This document shows positions 25,524 through 33,662 of a stretch of DNA of 64,000 nt, piece after piece (position 1 is the stretch's first letter; every line of letters begins with the position of its first letter). Both the position numbers and the translations under genes were made by a program. Below the pieces are notes generated by a model. It was not told the DNA's origin. It saw only the letters and a list, made by a program, of their open reading frames with translations, and made no database searches. The stretch comes from Neotamlana sargassicola (GTDB taxonomy: Bacteria; Bacteroidota; Bacteroidia; Flavobacteriales; Flavobacteriaceae): NCBI RefSeq assembly GCF_020523965.1, contig NZ_JAJAPX010000004.1, positions 124,001 to 188,000 of the forward strand. The letters run 5' to 3'.

Positions 25524-26066
25524 TTATTTAAAGAAATTTACAATATTTTCTAATTGTTTTTCATTTATGTTGGCTTTTTGAAACGCATCAATTAAAGTCA
25601 TCATTTTTTCTGGACTCATATCATTTCCCAAAATTCTCACTACTCCAAAACCGGTTTCTTTTGCACTACCAAAAACTATAACCTCATCGGCTTCATCTTC
25701 TTCACCTAAATATTTCACAATTATTTTATTACCGCGGTCGCTAAACTCCATTAAATCGTTGTACTCTTCGTTTGCTAAAATGGTTTTCACTTTCGCAATT
25801 TCTTGGTTATACATTTCTGTATTTGTTTCATTGGATTTAAATCCTAAAAAATTCAACTTTTTAACCGATTCGTAAGCCTCTAGCTGTTCTTTGGTAAAAC
25901 CAGTTTTATCAATTTCTACCATAGATAATGGCAAATCTTGCGAAATAAAATTGGCAGACTCTTGGTGGTTTACAAAGTATTGTTGCAAACTAGGTTCATC
26001 ACCACAGCTTGTTAAAAACACTGTGGTAATTACTACTAATAAAAGGTTTGTGATTGTTCGTTTCAT
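25524..26066 (-). CDS. DUF4252 lipoprotein
   Basis: Protein of 180 residues with lipoprotein signal (LTSC, Cys21). The mature domain matches the DUF4252 pattern of Bacteroidota: a conserved start (FINFIS-type strand, here YFVNHQESANFISQDL), a central KTILANEEYNDLMEFSDRGNKIIVKYLG and a helix ending DAFQKANINEKQLENIVNFFK. Function unknown. It is the last gene of a sigma/anti-sigma/DUF4252/DUF4252 operon and is paralogous in layout to the gene just upstream. Confidence 0.85.
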   Translation of the reverse strand: MKRTITNLLLVVITTVFLTSCGDEPSLQQYFVNHQESANFISQDLPLSMVEIDKTGFTKEQLEAYESVKKLNFLGFKSNETNTEMYNQEIAKVKTILANEEYNDLMEFSDRGNKIIVKYLGEEDEADEVIVFGSAKETGFGVVRILGNDMSPEKMMTLIDAFQKANINEKQLENIVNFFK

Positions 26067-26084
26067 GATTGTTGGTTTGTTTTC

Positions 26085-26642
26085 TTATTTTTTATCTAAA
26101 TGCTCACCTCCTGGAATATTCATTTTAGAGGTAAGTTTCGATATTTCATTTAAATCAATATCTCCAGTTAAAGACACTACAACCGTTTCAATTTTACGTT
26201 GTTTACCATTAATTTCAATTTTGTCTTCCATAACCTTATCAATACCATTAACAAAAATTAAAAGTTCCTTAACGTGGTCGGCATCTTTTCCTTCTTTTAC
26301 ATAAAAATTTACGGTTGTACCATCGTCTTTTACTTCCATAAGCTCTTCTAAAGCGCTCGAGCGCGAACCCACCCATTTCGATACATCTGCAGCAATTGTG
26401 GCATTATCGGTAACAATGGTTTTAAAACTGGTAATGCTTTTAACCATATCCATGTAAGCTTGTGCTTCAGGGTCGTCTACATCAATATTAATTTTTGCTA
26501 ACATCTGGAACATTTTTGGTTTAATGTTAACATAAGTTACATTGGCGTTATCGCTATACTTCTCAAAAATATCCTTTTGGGCCATACCTGTTAATGGTAA
26601 TAACATTACGGCTAATACAAATACTATTAATTTATTTCTCAT
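26085..26642 (-). CDS. Secreted DUF4252 protein
   Basis: Protein of 185 residues with a cleavable signal peptide (ending TGMAQ) and no lipobox Cys, unlike its neighbour. Domain features are YSDNANVTYVNIKPKMFQML, then ITSFKTIVTDN, then ELMEVKDDGTTVNFYVKEGKDADHVKELLIFV, the DUF4252 order. C-terminal residues are charged. It lies 18 bases upstream of the lipoprotein paralogue; one is probably free periplasmic, the other membrane-anchored. Function unknown. Confidence 0.87.
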   Translation of the reverse strand: MRNKLIVFVLAVMLLPLTGMAQKDIFEKYSDNANVTYVNIKPKMFQMLAKINIDVDDPEAQAYMDMVKSITSFKTIVTDNATIAADVSKWVGSRSSALEELMEVKDDGTTVNFYVKEGKDADHVKELLIFVNGIDKVMEDKIEINGKQRKIETVVVSLTGDIDLNEISKLTSKMNIPGGEHLDKK

Positions 26643-26672
26643 TGTTTTAAATTTTAAATTTTTAATGTCTTT

Positions 26673-27152
26673 TTACTTATTGTTTTTAAAAATAATACTC
26701 GTTGAATTTTCAATTTCATTCAAGTAACCTAAGGTAGAAGCACCTTTATTTACCTCATTTAAATATCCAACCGTTGCTGTGCCTTTATTAAAGCGTTTGC
26801 TAATCATTTCTAACGATTTTGCAACCTCGTTATAGGCTAATTGCGGGTCTTGGTAAGTACCTAACTCATCTTTACTCGTTGTGGTACCAAAATAAAACCC
26901 TAACATAAGAACCGCTACTGCTGCGACAGAAATCCATTTATAATTAAATTTTCTAGTAGTTTTTAATGGAACGTCTTTAGTAAATTGTTCTTGTTGGTTT
27001 ACCAAAAAATACGCAAACATAGGTTTATACATTTCTAAATGCGAAGCCACATTGTCGCTTGTAAAATAGTTTTTTAACAGTTGCTCTTCCTTTAAGCTAG
27101 TTTCGCCGTTATCGTACTTTTCTAGTAATTTTTCTATATTATTTAACACCAT
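26673..27152 (-). CDS. Probable anti-sigma factor (single-pass)
   Basis: Protein of 159 residues. A cytosolic N-terminal helical part (about 1-88) is followed by one membrane helix (about 89-108, WISVAAVAVLMLGFYFG) and a short periplasmic tail with a repeated GYLNE(V/I) motif (about 134-150). It overlaps the ECF sigma gene by 14 bases. Position, topology and size fit an anti-sigma factor, though the canonical zinc (ZAS) motif is absent. Identity rests mainly on context. Confidence 0.75.
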   Translation of the reverse strand: MVLNNIEKLLEKYDNGETSLKEEQLLKNYFTSDNVASHLEMYKPMFAYFLVNQQEQFTKDVPLKTTRKFNYKWISVAAVAVLMLGFYFGTTTSKDELGTYQDPQLAYNEVAKSLEMISKRFNKGTATVGYLNEVNKGASTLGYLNEIENSTSIIFKNNK

Positions 27153-27648
27153 AATTATGTGTATTAGTCAATTTTTCTCGTATTGCTTTTCGCGCTCTCG
27201 ATAAGTTTACACGTACTGCCGTATTATTCATATCTAGCATTTTTGCAATCTCATCCAAATCGTATTCTTCTATATCTCTAAGCTGCACAATTAAACGTTG
27301 TTGCTCTGGTAATTCTTCAATAATTTTCGCCACCCAATTAACGCTATCGTTAAGCTCAACCTGTTTTTGCAAAGGCGTATTTCCATCTTCGTAATTGCTA
27401 TGTACAATTTTAAGGTTTTGCGCCTGTTTCGATTTTAATTTGTCAAAACAAAAATTTTTTGTCATAGTCATAGAAAAAGCCTCCACATTTTTATACTCCT
27501 GTATTTTCTTTTTATTTTTCCACAACTTTAACAGAATTTCTTGAGTAGCATCTTCAGCCTCTTCGGTCGAGATAAGTAAGCGTTTTGCTACCCTAAACAC
27601 TTTATCCTTAAAAGGCATTACAATATTTAAAAACTCTGTTTGAGTCAT
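27139..27648 (-). CDS. ECF-type RNA polymerase sigma factor
   Basis: Sigma-70 family protein of 169 residues with regions 2 and 4 only. Region 2 covers about 10-80 (EEAEDATQEILLKLWKNKKKI, AFSMTMTKNFCFDKL); region 4 covers about 110-160 (LPEQQRLIVQLRDIEEYDLDEIAKML ... RVNLSRARKAIREKL). It is the first gene of the operon with the membrane anti-sigma protein and two secreted DUF4252 proteins. The leader contains AAC and CGTC spaced by 16 bases, the usual shape of an ECF promoter, so it may control itself. Confidence 0.93.
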   Translation of the reverse strand: MTQTEFLNIVMPFKDKVFRVAKRLLISTEEAEDATQEILLKLWKNKKKIQEYKNVEAFSMTMTKNFCFDKLKSKQAQNLKIVHSNYEDGNTPLQKQVELNDSVNWVAKIIEELPEQQRLIVQLRDIEEYDLDEIAKMLDMNNTAVRVNLSRARKAIREKLTNTHNYGVK

Positions 27649-27702
27649 TTTTGGTTTGGTTTCGTTAAAAGCAGCCGGTTTATTTCTGCTATTTGTAATT
27701 AC

Positions 27703-27725
27703 GACGACACAGTATTTATTTTGTT
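27703..27725 (-). promoter_or_regulatory. Candidate autoregulated ECF promoter
   Basis: On the minus strand AAC (27725-27723) and CGTC (27706-27703) are 16 bases apart, matching the common ECF -35 AAC / -10 CGTC pattern rather than TAnnTTTG. It lies about 60 bases before the sigma gene start. Confidence 0.45.
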
Positions 27726-27756
27726 ACATCCAATCTAAAAAAAAATAAAATATAGG

Positions 27757-27850
27757 CGTAACCACGCTTTATGGCGTGGTCGGGCTTTACGCTAAATCTT
27801 TTTCTCGTGCCTCAAAAAAGGATACCGCTTCAATCCCTTACGCGAGTGCT
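27757..27850 (-). repeat. Interspersed repeat, second copy, with ACCACGC hairpin
   Basis: Same repeat as at 3226-3292 in the opposite orientation (GGGCTTTACGCTAAATC ... AAAGGATACCGCTTCAATCCC). Here it also has a 7-bp hairpin ACCACGC/GCGTGGT (27761-27780). It occupies much of the 337-base gap between the divergent sigma gene and the S41 protease; the rest holds their promoter regions. Confidence 0.7.
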
Positions 27851-27985
27851 AGCCAAAGTTTTCGTTTAAATGGTTTATAATTTAACATTCCAAAGTCAGG
27901 TGCTTCATTTTTATTAAATAAATTTTAAATTACACAATATTGTAAATACTTTTAAAGTTTACAGACTAATAAGAAAAATAATAGC

Positions 27986-29425
27986 ATGAAACACTTAAAA
28001 TCTACCCTTCTTTTACTAGCCATATTAGTTTTAGCAACAAGCTGTTTCGAAGATGGCGACGATGTTACCAACCCCGATTCAGTTTCACTTGAAGTAAAAG
28101 ATTTTGTCTGGAGTGGCATGAATATATTTTATCTTTATAAAGAAAACATCCCAAACCTAGCAGACGATCGTTTTTCTAGTAATACCGAATACAGCGAATA
28201 TTTAAATAGCTACACCTCGCCAGAGGCCTTATTTGAAAGTTTAATTTACGATTCCGAAAACACCGACCGTTTTAGCTGGATAACCGACGATTATATTGCC
28301 CTAGAAGCACAATTTAGTGGTGTTTATACAACAAATGGTGTAGAATTTAGCTTGTATCTCGCCCCAAACAGCACAACTAATCTTGTGGGTGTTGTACGCT
28401 TAATTTTACCAAATACCGATGCTAGTACCAACGGAGTAAAACGAGGCGATATATTTTATGCAATAGACGATGTAACCTTAAATGTAGATAATTACACCCA
28501 ACTACTAAGCCAATCGACTTACACCCTAAGTTTCGCAGACTATAACGATAATGGCACAACCGATACAACCGACGACACCATAGTGGCAAACGGCACGACA
28601 GCGAGTTTAACAAAATCAACATATACCGAAAATCCTGTTCATACAACAAACATACTAACCGTTGGTGGGCAAAATGTGGGCTATATACTTTACAACAGTT
28701 TTACCTCAGGATCGGAAGACGAACTAAATAACATTTTTGCAAATTTTAAATCAAATAATGTAGCTCACTTGGTTTTAGACTTACGCTACAACCCTGGTGG
28801 AAGCGTAGCTACAGAAACCTATTTGGCAAGTATGATAACCGGACAACATACTGGAGAAATTTTCACCAAATTGGTTAGAAACGATAACTTCGACGAAAGC
28901 AACTACCTATTTACTAATCAAATAGAAGAAGGTGGCAGCATAAACAGTTTAAACCTAGAAAAGGTTTATGTTTTAGCAACCGATAAATCGGCATCGGCAA
29001 GCGAAGGTTTAATTAACGGCTTACGCCCATATATTAATGTTATACATATTGGTGAAAATACTGTTGGAAAAACCCAAGCATCGGTAACGCTTTACGATTC
29101 TCCTAATTTTGGCAGAACTGGGGCTAACCAAAACCACACTTATGCTATGCAACCACTAATTGCCAATGGTGTAAACAAAAATAACGAGCAAGTGCCTAGT
29201 ACAGGTTTAACACCAACTGTTGGTTTCGAGTATACAGAAAGCCCTACCAATTTGGGGGTTTTAGGCGACGAAAACGAACCTATGCTTGCATTAGCTTTGG
29301 AAGACATTGAAAATTCTACAGGAAAATCATCAGCTACAAAACTGGAAATCAATAATACATCTTTAATTTTTATAAAAGATAGTAACGACTTTAATCCGTT
29401 AGACGGCGGTATGAGAATAGACTAA
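27986..29425 (+). CDS. S41 family (C-terminal processing) peptidase lipoprotein
   Basis: Protein of 479 residues with lipoprotein signal (LATSC, Cys20) followed by acidic FEDGDD, fitting a surface-export signal. A helical N-terminal part precedes a degenerate PDZ region (about 105-185, GVKRGDIFYAIDDVTL), then the tail-specific protease core: VGYILYNSFTSGSEDELNN, LVLDLRYNPGG, and the catalytic SASASEG motif near 337-341. Similar lipoproteins are widespread in Bacteroidota; substrates are unknown. The Dph6-like gene starts seven bases downstream. Confidence 0.92.
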   Translation: MKHLKSTLLLLAILVLATSCFEDGDDVTNPDSVSLEVKDFVWSGMNIFYLYKENIPNLADDRFSSNTEYSEYLNSYTSPEALFESLIYDSENTDRFSWITDDYIALEAQFSGVYTTNGVEFSLYLAPNSTTNLVGVVRLILPNTDASTNGVKRGDIFYAIDDVTLNVDNYTQLLSQSTYTLSFADYNDNGTTDTTDDTIVANGTTASLTKSTYTENPVHTTNILTVGGQNVGYILYNSFTSGSEDELNNIFANFKSNNVAHLVLDLRYNPGGSVATETYLASMITGQHTGEIFTKLVRNDNFDESNYLFTNQIEEGGSINSLNLEKVYVLATDKSASASEGLINGLRPYINVIHIGENTVGKTQASVTLYDSPNFGRTGANQNHTYAMQPLIANGVNKNNEQVPSTGLTPTVGFEYTESPTNLGVLGDENEPMLALALEDIENSTGKSSATKLEINNTSLIFIKDSNDFNPLDGGMRID

Positions 29426-29432
29426 CACTTCC

Positions 29433-30140
29433 ATGCATAAAACATACTTTAACTGGAGTTCTGGCAAAGACTCTGCTTTGGCTTTACATTATTTATTGCA
29501 AGACAAAAATTACAGTGTCGAGAAATTAATAACCACCGTAAACAGCTATTACAACCGTGTGTCTATGCACGGATTGAGAACCGAACTTTTAATACAGCAA
29601 ACCCAAGCCATAGGCATACCTTCAAATTTAATTGAGCTACCTGAAATGCCTAGCATGGAAATTTATGAGCAAAAAATCACAGCATCTTTAAACACTTTAA
29701 AAAATAATGGTTTTACACATAGCGCTTTTGGCGATATTTTTTTAGAAGATTTAAGAGATTACCGCGAAACCCAATTAGCGAAACTAAATTTTAAGGCCGT
29801 TTTTCCTATCTGGAAACGGGATACTAAAACACTTTTAAACGAATTTTTAGAATTAGGTTTTAAAACCATTGTAGTTTGTGCTAGCTCTAAATTTTTTAAT
29901 AAAGATTTTGTAGGTACGGTAATAGATAAACATTTTATAGATAACTTACCTAAAGGTGTAGATCCTTGCGGGGAGAACGGTGAATTTCATACGTTTTGCT
30001 TTGACGGCCCTATTTTTAAACAACCTGTACAGTTTAGTATTGGAGAAAAAGTTTATCGAGAGTACCAACAACCTAAAACTAATAATTCGGTTTGTAACAC
30101 TAATAATTATGGTGTATGGTATTGCGATTTAATCCCATAA
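29433..30140 (+). CDS. Dph6-like PP-loop ATPase (diphthine-ammonia ligase family)
   Basis: Adenine nucleotide alpha-hydrolase of 235 residues. The PP-loop is NWSSGKDSALALH at residues 7-19. Other family markers are SMHGLRTELL, the FGDIFLEDLRDYRE block and the C-terminal VDPCGENGEFHTFCFDGPIF, which is diagnostic of the Dph6/MJ0570 family. Bacteria do not make diphthamide, so the true substrate is unknown; an amidation or ammonia-ligase reaction is the family-based guess. Co-transcribed with the S41 peptidase, terminated just downstream. Confidence 0.9.
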   Translation: MHKTYFNWSSGKDSALALHYLLQDKNYSVEKLITTVNSYYNRVSMHGLRTELLIQQTQAIGIPSNLIELPEMPSMEIYEQKITASLNTLKNNGFTHSAFGDIFLEDLRDYRETQLAKLNFKAVFPIWKRDTKTLLNEFLELGFKTIVVCASSKFFNKDFVGTVIDKHFIDNLPKGVDPCGENGEFHTFCFDGPIFKQPVQFSIGEKVYREYQQPKTNNSVCNTNNYGVWYCDLIP

Positions 30141-30166
30141 AAAAGGCCACCCTTTGGTGGCCTTTC
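30139..30166 (+). terminator. Terminator after the Dph6-like gene
   Basis: AAAAAGGCCACC / GGTGGCCTTT around CTTT; strong G+C-rich stem with a short T tail. The next ~210 bases hold no gene that I can see. Confidence 0.8.
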
Positions 30167-30380
30167 AAGTTTAACCTTGTCTCTCACCCAAGGCTAAACC
30201 AATACAGCTATTTGCATAAACAATCTAGCATGGTATTTTTATTACTTTTTATGTAAATTTACACTAATTAACTTACAAATAATGCATTATCTTAAGAATT
30301 GCAACATTATTTTAACAAATAATTTAGATTTACATCCAGATAAATAATTAATTCGATTGAGCTTTTTCTAAATATCTATC

Positions 30381-31451
30381 CTAATTAAAGTAAATTTTTG
30401 ATGCACCTAGTGCAACAGATTGAGTTGAAACTAACTCAGACGTTTCTAAACTGTAAACATTTAAAGTACTTAAATCTGTAAAGCTTGTATTAAGCAGATA
30501 AATATTATCATTTTCTACTTCCATTCCATACAAATATCCTTCTGCAGTAAAAATTGAGGAGCTTGATAAAGCAGTGTCAGTTACACCTATTTCGTAAACA
30601 CTTCCGCTTAAAGCGTAATAAATAATTTCATCGTCAATTACCATTAAGGATGGATGATCGCCTTCTGCAAAAACCACTTCTTGCTCTACCGCTAAACTAC
30701 TAATGTCGATTGTAGAAATACTTGCCAAAGTATGCCCCGTAACATTCCAATTAGCATCATAAATTGTTCTTCCTTCAGACAGAACAACTAAATCTCCAGT
30801 ACTGTTAAAAGCAAGTTCGTCTGGGTTGTCTTTTACTTCTATTTCGGTAACGCTATCATCTTCAATATTAATAACCGAAATAATATTATTAGTAGTATAA
30901 GCCCCCTTGTGAGAAACGTATAATTTACCGTTACTTTCAACAATTCGTTCTGGCCCATTACCTACGCTAATTCTTTTTTCAACGGTATACGTCGCTAAAT
31001 CTATTACAGCTACAAAATCATCTGTATCATCAGAAGTACTCCCCCAGTTGGTTACATACCCTTTATTATCTGAAACCACCATGAATCTTGGTAATTCTAA
31101 ATCGGTAGATATTTCACCTTTATATTCAAAAGTATATCTGTCTACAACCGTAACTGTATTGGCATCATCTACTACTAAATAAGCATTATCATCATCAAAA
31201 GCCATCGATTGTAAATGTGTTCCTAGTTCTACATTATTTACTGTTTTGTAAATTAAATTTTCGGCTACAGTAAAATCGTTTGAAACAAAAGAAACCGAAC
31301 CTGTTCCTGTACTTTTGCTTCCTTCGCCGCTAATTAAAATACCATTTTCGTAATCGCCTCTTGGCTCAGAATCTGTATCGTCTTCACTACAAGACGTGAA
31401 GCATAAAATGCTTAAAATAAAAATTGTGGTTAGTAATTTATTAATTTTCAT
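30381..31451 (-). CDS. btuG: YncE/BtuG-like beta-propeller surface lipoprotein
   Basis: Protein of 356 residues with lipoprotein signal (FTSC, Cys21) followed by SEDDTDSE, an acidic stretch of the kind that sends Bacteroidota lipoproteins to the cell surface. The rest is a repeated beta pattern of a YncE-type seven-bladed propeller (AFDDDNAYLVVDDANTVTVVD, VVSDNKGYVTNW, VESNGKLYVSHKG, AFNSTGDLVVLSEG). It follows the B12 receptor after three bases and is under the same cobalamin riboswitch. In Bacteroides the propeller lipoprotein BtuG captures cobalamin on the surface for BtuB; the same role is inferred here from fold and context. Confidence 0.82.
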   Translation of the reverse strand: MKINKLLTTIFILSILCFTSCSEDDTDSEPRGDYENGILISGEGSKSTGTGSVSFVSNDFTVAENLIYKTVNNVELGTHLQSMAFDDDNAYLVVDDANTVTVVDRYTFEYKGEISTDLELPRFMVVSDNKGYVTNWGSTSDDTDDFVAVIDLATYTVEKRISVGNGPERIVESNGKLYVSHKGAYTTNNIISVINIEDDSVTEIEVKDNPDELAFNSTGDLVVLSEGRTIYDANWNVTGHTLASISTIDISSLAVEQEVVFAEGDHPSLMVIDDEIIYYALSGSVYEIGVTDTALSSSSIFTAEGYLYGMEVENDNIYLLNTSFTDLSTLNVYSLETSELVSTQSVALGASKIYFN

Positions 31452-31454
31452 AAT

Positions 31455-33326
31455 TTAAAATGTATAGTTAATTTTTATATTAAAATTTCTGTTTGGCATT
31501 GGTCGCCTAGGTTGTATTACATAATATTTATTAAACAGGTTATTTACTTTAACGCCCAATTGTAATGTGTTTGCATTTGTATGTAATATTTTAAAATTTA
31601 TTCCTGCATTAGCTATGGCATAATCTGGCACAATAAAATCTTCGGAATTACTCGCGGTAGTATAAACTTTACCATTATATAGCTGCTGATAAAATCCTGA
31701 AAACCGTTTGTAGTTGTAGGATAAATTAAAATTCAACAAGTGTTTTGGCGTGTAAATAGTTTGCTTATCTGTTGAAGCATCGATAGCTTCGGTGTAACTG
31801 TAATTAAGGTTAAATTGAAGCTTATGATTGTGAAATGTTTCGTTATAACTTAAAGCTAATTCGGTACCTTTATTATTTACTTCAGATAGATTTATAGGCA
31901 CCCAAACACCTGACCTGTCTTCATCGCCATTTGGTGTCCAAACTATTTTATCTTTTGTGGCAATGTAAAACACTCCTAAATCGGCAGAAAATTTATTGTT
32001 TTTAAAACCTAAGCCCAATTCACCTTGTGCAGCGGTTTCGGGAATTAAATCTAGATTACCTTGTCCAGGCCAGTACAAATCGTTATAAGTTGGCACCCGG
32101 TAATTCTTTGATCCATTAACTCTTAAAAACCATGATGAACGGACTTTGTAATTTATTCCCAAAGCATAAGTAAAGGGCACTGAATAATCGGTGTTAAAAT
32201 CTTTTCTAATTTTAGCTTCAAAAGCTATTTTTTGTTGAAGATTTTGATTGTAAACTACAGATTGTGAAAACTGCCTACGATTTTGTTCGGAAATTAAATC
32301 GGTGCTTCCGTAAATAGTTTCAAACTCTGAAAACGACGTTATACTTGCTCTTATTTTATTAAAACTATACTTTAAATTATAGTTTGCCAGCATGCGTTTA
32401 GACTTACCAAAATTAAAGTTACTGGAGTTTTTATCGGCAAAATAGCGATACTCTTGTGTTAGGTAAGCTAGTTTTGCTTCATGATTAAATACAACACCTT
32501 TGTTGGTGTAAACTAGTAAATTTCTATTACTAAAATCTTGATACTTGTCGTTTGCCGTAGTTGGATTGGGTAATTCGCCTGAAAAAAAACGTTCGCCTCT
32601 ATAATTTGCTGTATAAAAATTAAGTTGCGATTGTTTATTTAAATAAAATGAACCACTAAAATTTAAAGCTAAATTACTATAAGCACCGTTTGTATTTTTA
32701 TAATCGGTATTTAACCAAGGATAATCGTTATTTGACCTGTTGTACGATACTCCTGCGTTTATAGCTATTTTTTTATTAGAAAACTTTAGCTTGTGTAATC
32801 CTTGGTAAGTATTATAACTTCCAACCGAAAATAATGTGTGGTTTTTAAACCTTTTATTTTGGGTAAACTTTAAATTATCGTTTAAGTGAATAGTGCCACC
32901 AATAGCTCCCGAGCCGTACTCAATGCTTCCGCCACCGCTTCTTACATTTATACCATCAAACAAAGTTACCGTTAAACTGTTAAAACCTGTCTGCCCACTA
33001 TTTACAGAATTTATATTTATGCCATTCCAAATTACAGCAGTGTTTGATGAACTTGTGCCCCTAAAACTTGCTGAACTCGTACCTCCCGAACCATATTCAC
33101 GCAAATAAATTGGCGTATTAAACCTAAGTAAATTGGTAAACGACTCGGTATTTTTTAAAATTACAGAATCGGTTAAACGCTCTACTTTGTAACCAACAGA
33201 GTGAACCTGCAATTTTGTATCGGCAGTAACCACAACTTCCTCCAAACGATTAACCAAACTATCGTTTTGAGCAAAACATAGGGTGCTAAAAATACTTGCA
33301 ACTAAAAAGAGTGCTTTGTGCTTCAT
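31455..33326 (-). CDS. btuB: TonB-dependent cobalamin receptor (BtuB-type)
   Basis: Outer-membrane receptor of 623 residues, short for the family and without a CarboxypepD-like extension, as in BtuB. Signal peptide at 1-19 (ending CFAQ). The plug (about 30-140) begins RLEEVVVTADT and includes SFTNLLRFNTPIYLREYGSGG, ASFRGTSSSNTAVIWNGIN and GSIEYGSGAIGGTIHL. The remainder is a beta-barrel with alternating aromatic strands, ending in the outer-membrane signature NIKINYTF. The ligand is assigned from the cobalamin riboswitch directly upstream and the neighbouring B12 import genes. Confidence 0.93.
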   Translation of the reverse strand: MKHKALFLVASIFSTLCFAQNDSLVNRLEEVVVTADTKLQVHSVGYKVERLTDSVILKNTESFTNLLRFNTPIYLREYGSGGTSSASFRGTSSSNTAVIWNGININSVNSGQTGFNSLTVTLFDGINVRSGGGSIEYGSGAIGGTIHLNDNLKFTQNKRFKNHTLFSVGSYNTYQGLHKLKFSNKKIAINAGVSYNRSNNDYPWLNTDYKNTNGAYSNLALNFSGSFYLNKQSQLNFYTANYRGERFFSGELPNPTTANDKYQDFSNRNLLVYTNKGVVFNHEAKLAYLTQEYRYFADKNSSNFNFGKSKRMLANYNLKYSFNKIRASITSFSEFETIYGSTDLISEQNRRQFSQSVVYNQNLQQKIAFEAKIRKDFNTDYSVPFTYALGINYKVRSSWFLRVNGSKNYRVPTYNDLYWPGQGNLDLIPETAAQGELGLGFKNNKFSADLGVFYIATKDKIVWTPNGDEDRSGVWVPINLSEVNNKGTELALSYNETFHNHKLQFNLNYSYTEAIDASTDKQTIYTPKHLLNFNLSYNYKRFSGFYQQLYNGKVYTTASNSEDFIVPDYAIANAGINFKILHTNANTLQLGVKVNNLFNKYYVIQPRRPMPNRNFNIKINYTF

Positions 33327-33335
33327 AAAATTATT

Positions 33336-33354
33336 AAACTTTTATCCCGAAAGT
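33336..33354 (-). promoter_or_regulatory. Hairpin between riboswitch and btuB start
   Basis: AAACTTT / AAAGTTT around CGGGATA, about 10-28 bases before the btuB ATG. By position it could be the riboswitch expression platform acting on translation start; that is inference. Confidence 0.4.
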
Positions 33355-33373
33355 TTTATTAATTAATTATGAA

Positions 33374-33640
33374 ATTTGGCAGGTCTCCTGACTTACGTAT
33401 TCATGTTTGTCTTCCCAATGTTATTATTACAATTTACCGCTTTAGGTGATGTAGCAATAATAAACTTCAGTGACTAAAAAGTATAACATGAATCTCTTTA
33501 AAGAGATGCCCAATCGAGTTGAGCACTATGCTTACAGTTGCGGGAACAGCTCTGGATTTTCACCAGATTCCCTTTTAATCGACGTAGTCGTCCCAAACTT
33601 GTTTTGGGAACTCATTCTATGTCAAACCAAAATTCGGCAC
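33374..33640 (-). ncRNA. Cobalamin (AdoCbl) riboswitch
   Basis: On the minus strand the conserved parts appear in order: AAAAGGGAATCTGGTGAAAATCC, then CTGTTCCCGCAACTGTAAGC, then the B12 box AGTCAGGAGACCTGCC near the 3' end (33378-33393). The spacing and the P3/P6 core are those of the Rfam cobalamin riboswitch class. It lies upstream of btuB-btuG. The 5' boundary is approximate. Confidence 0.95.
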
Positions 33641-33662
33641 AAATGTATTGTATTTTTTATTA

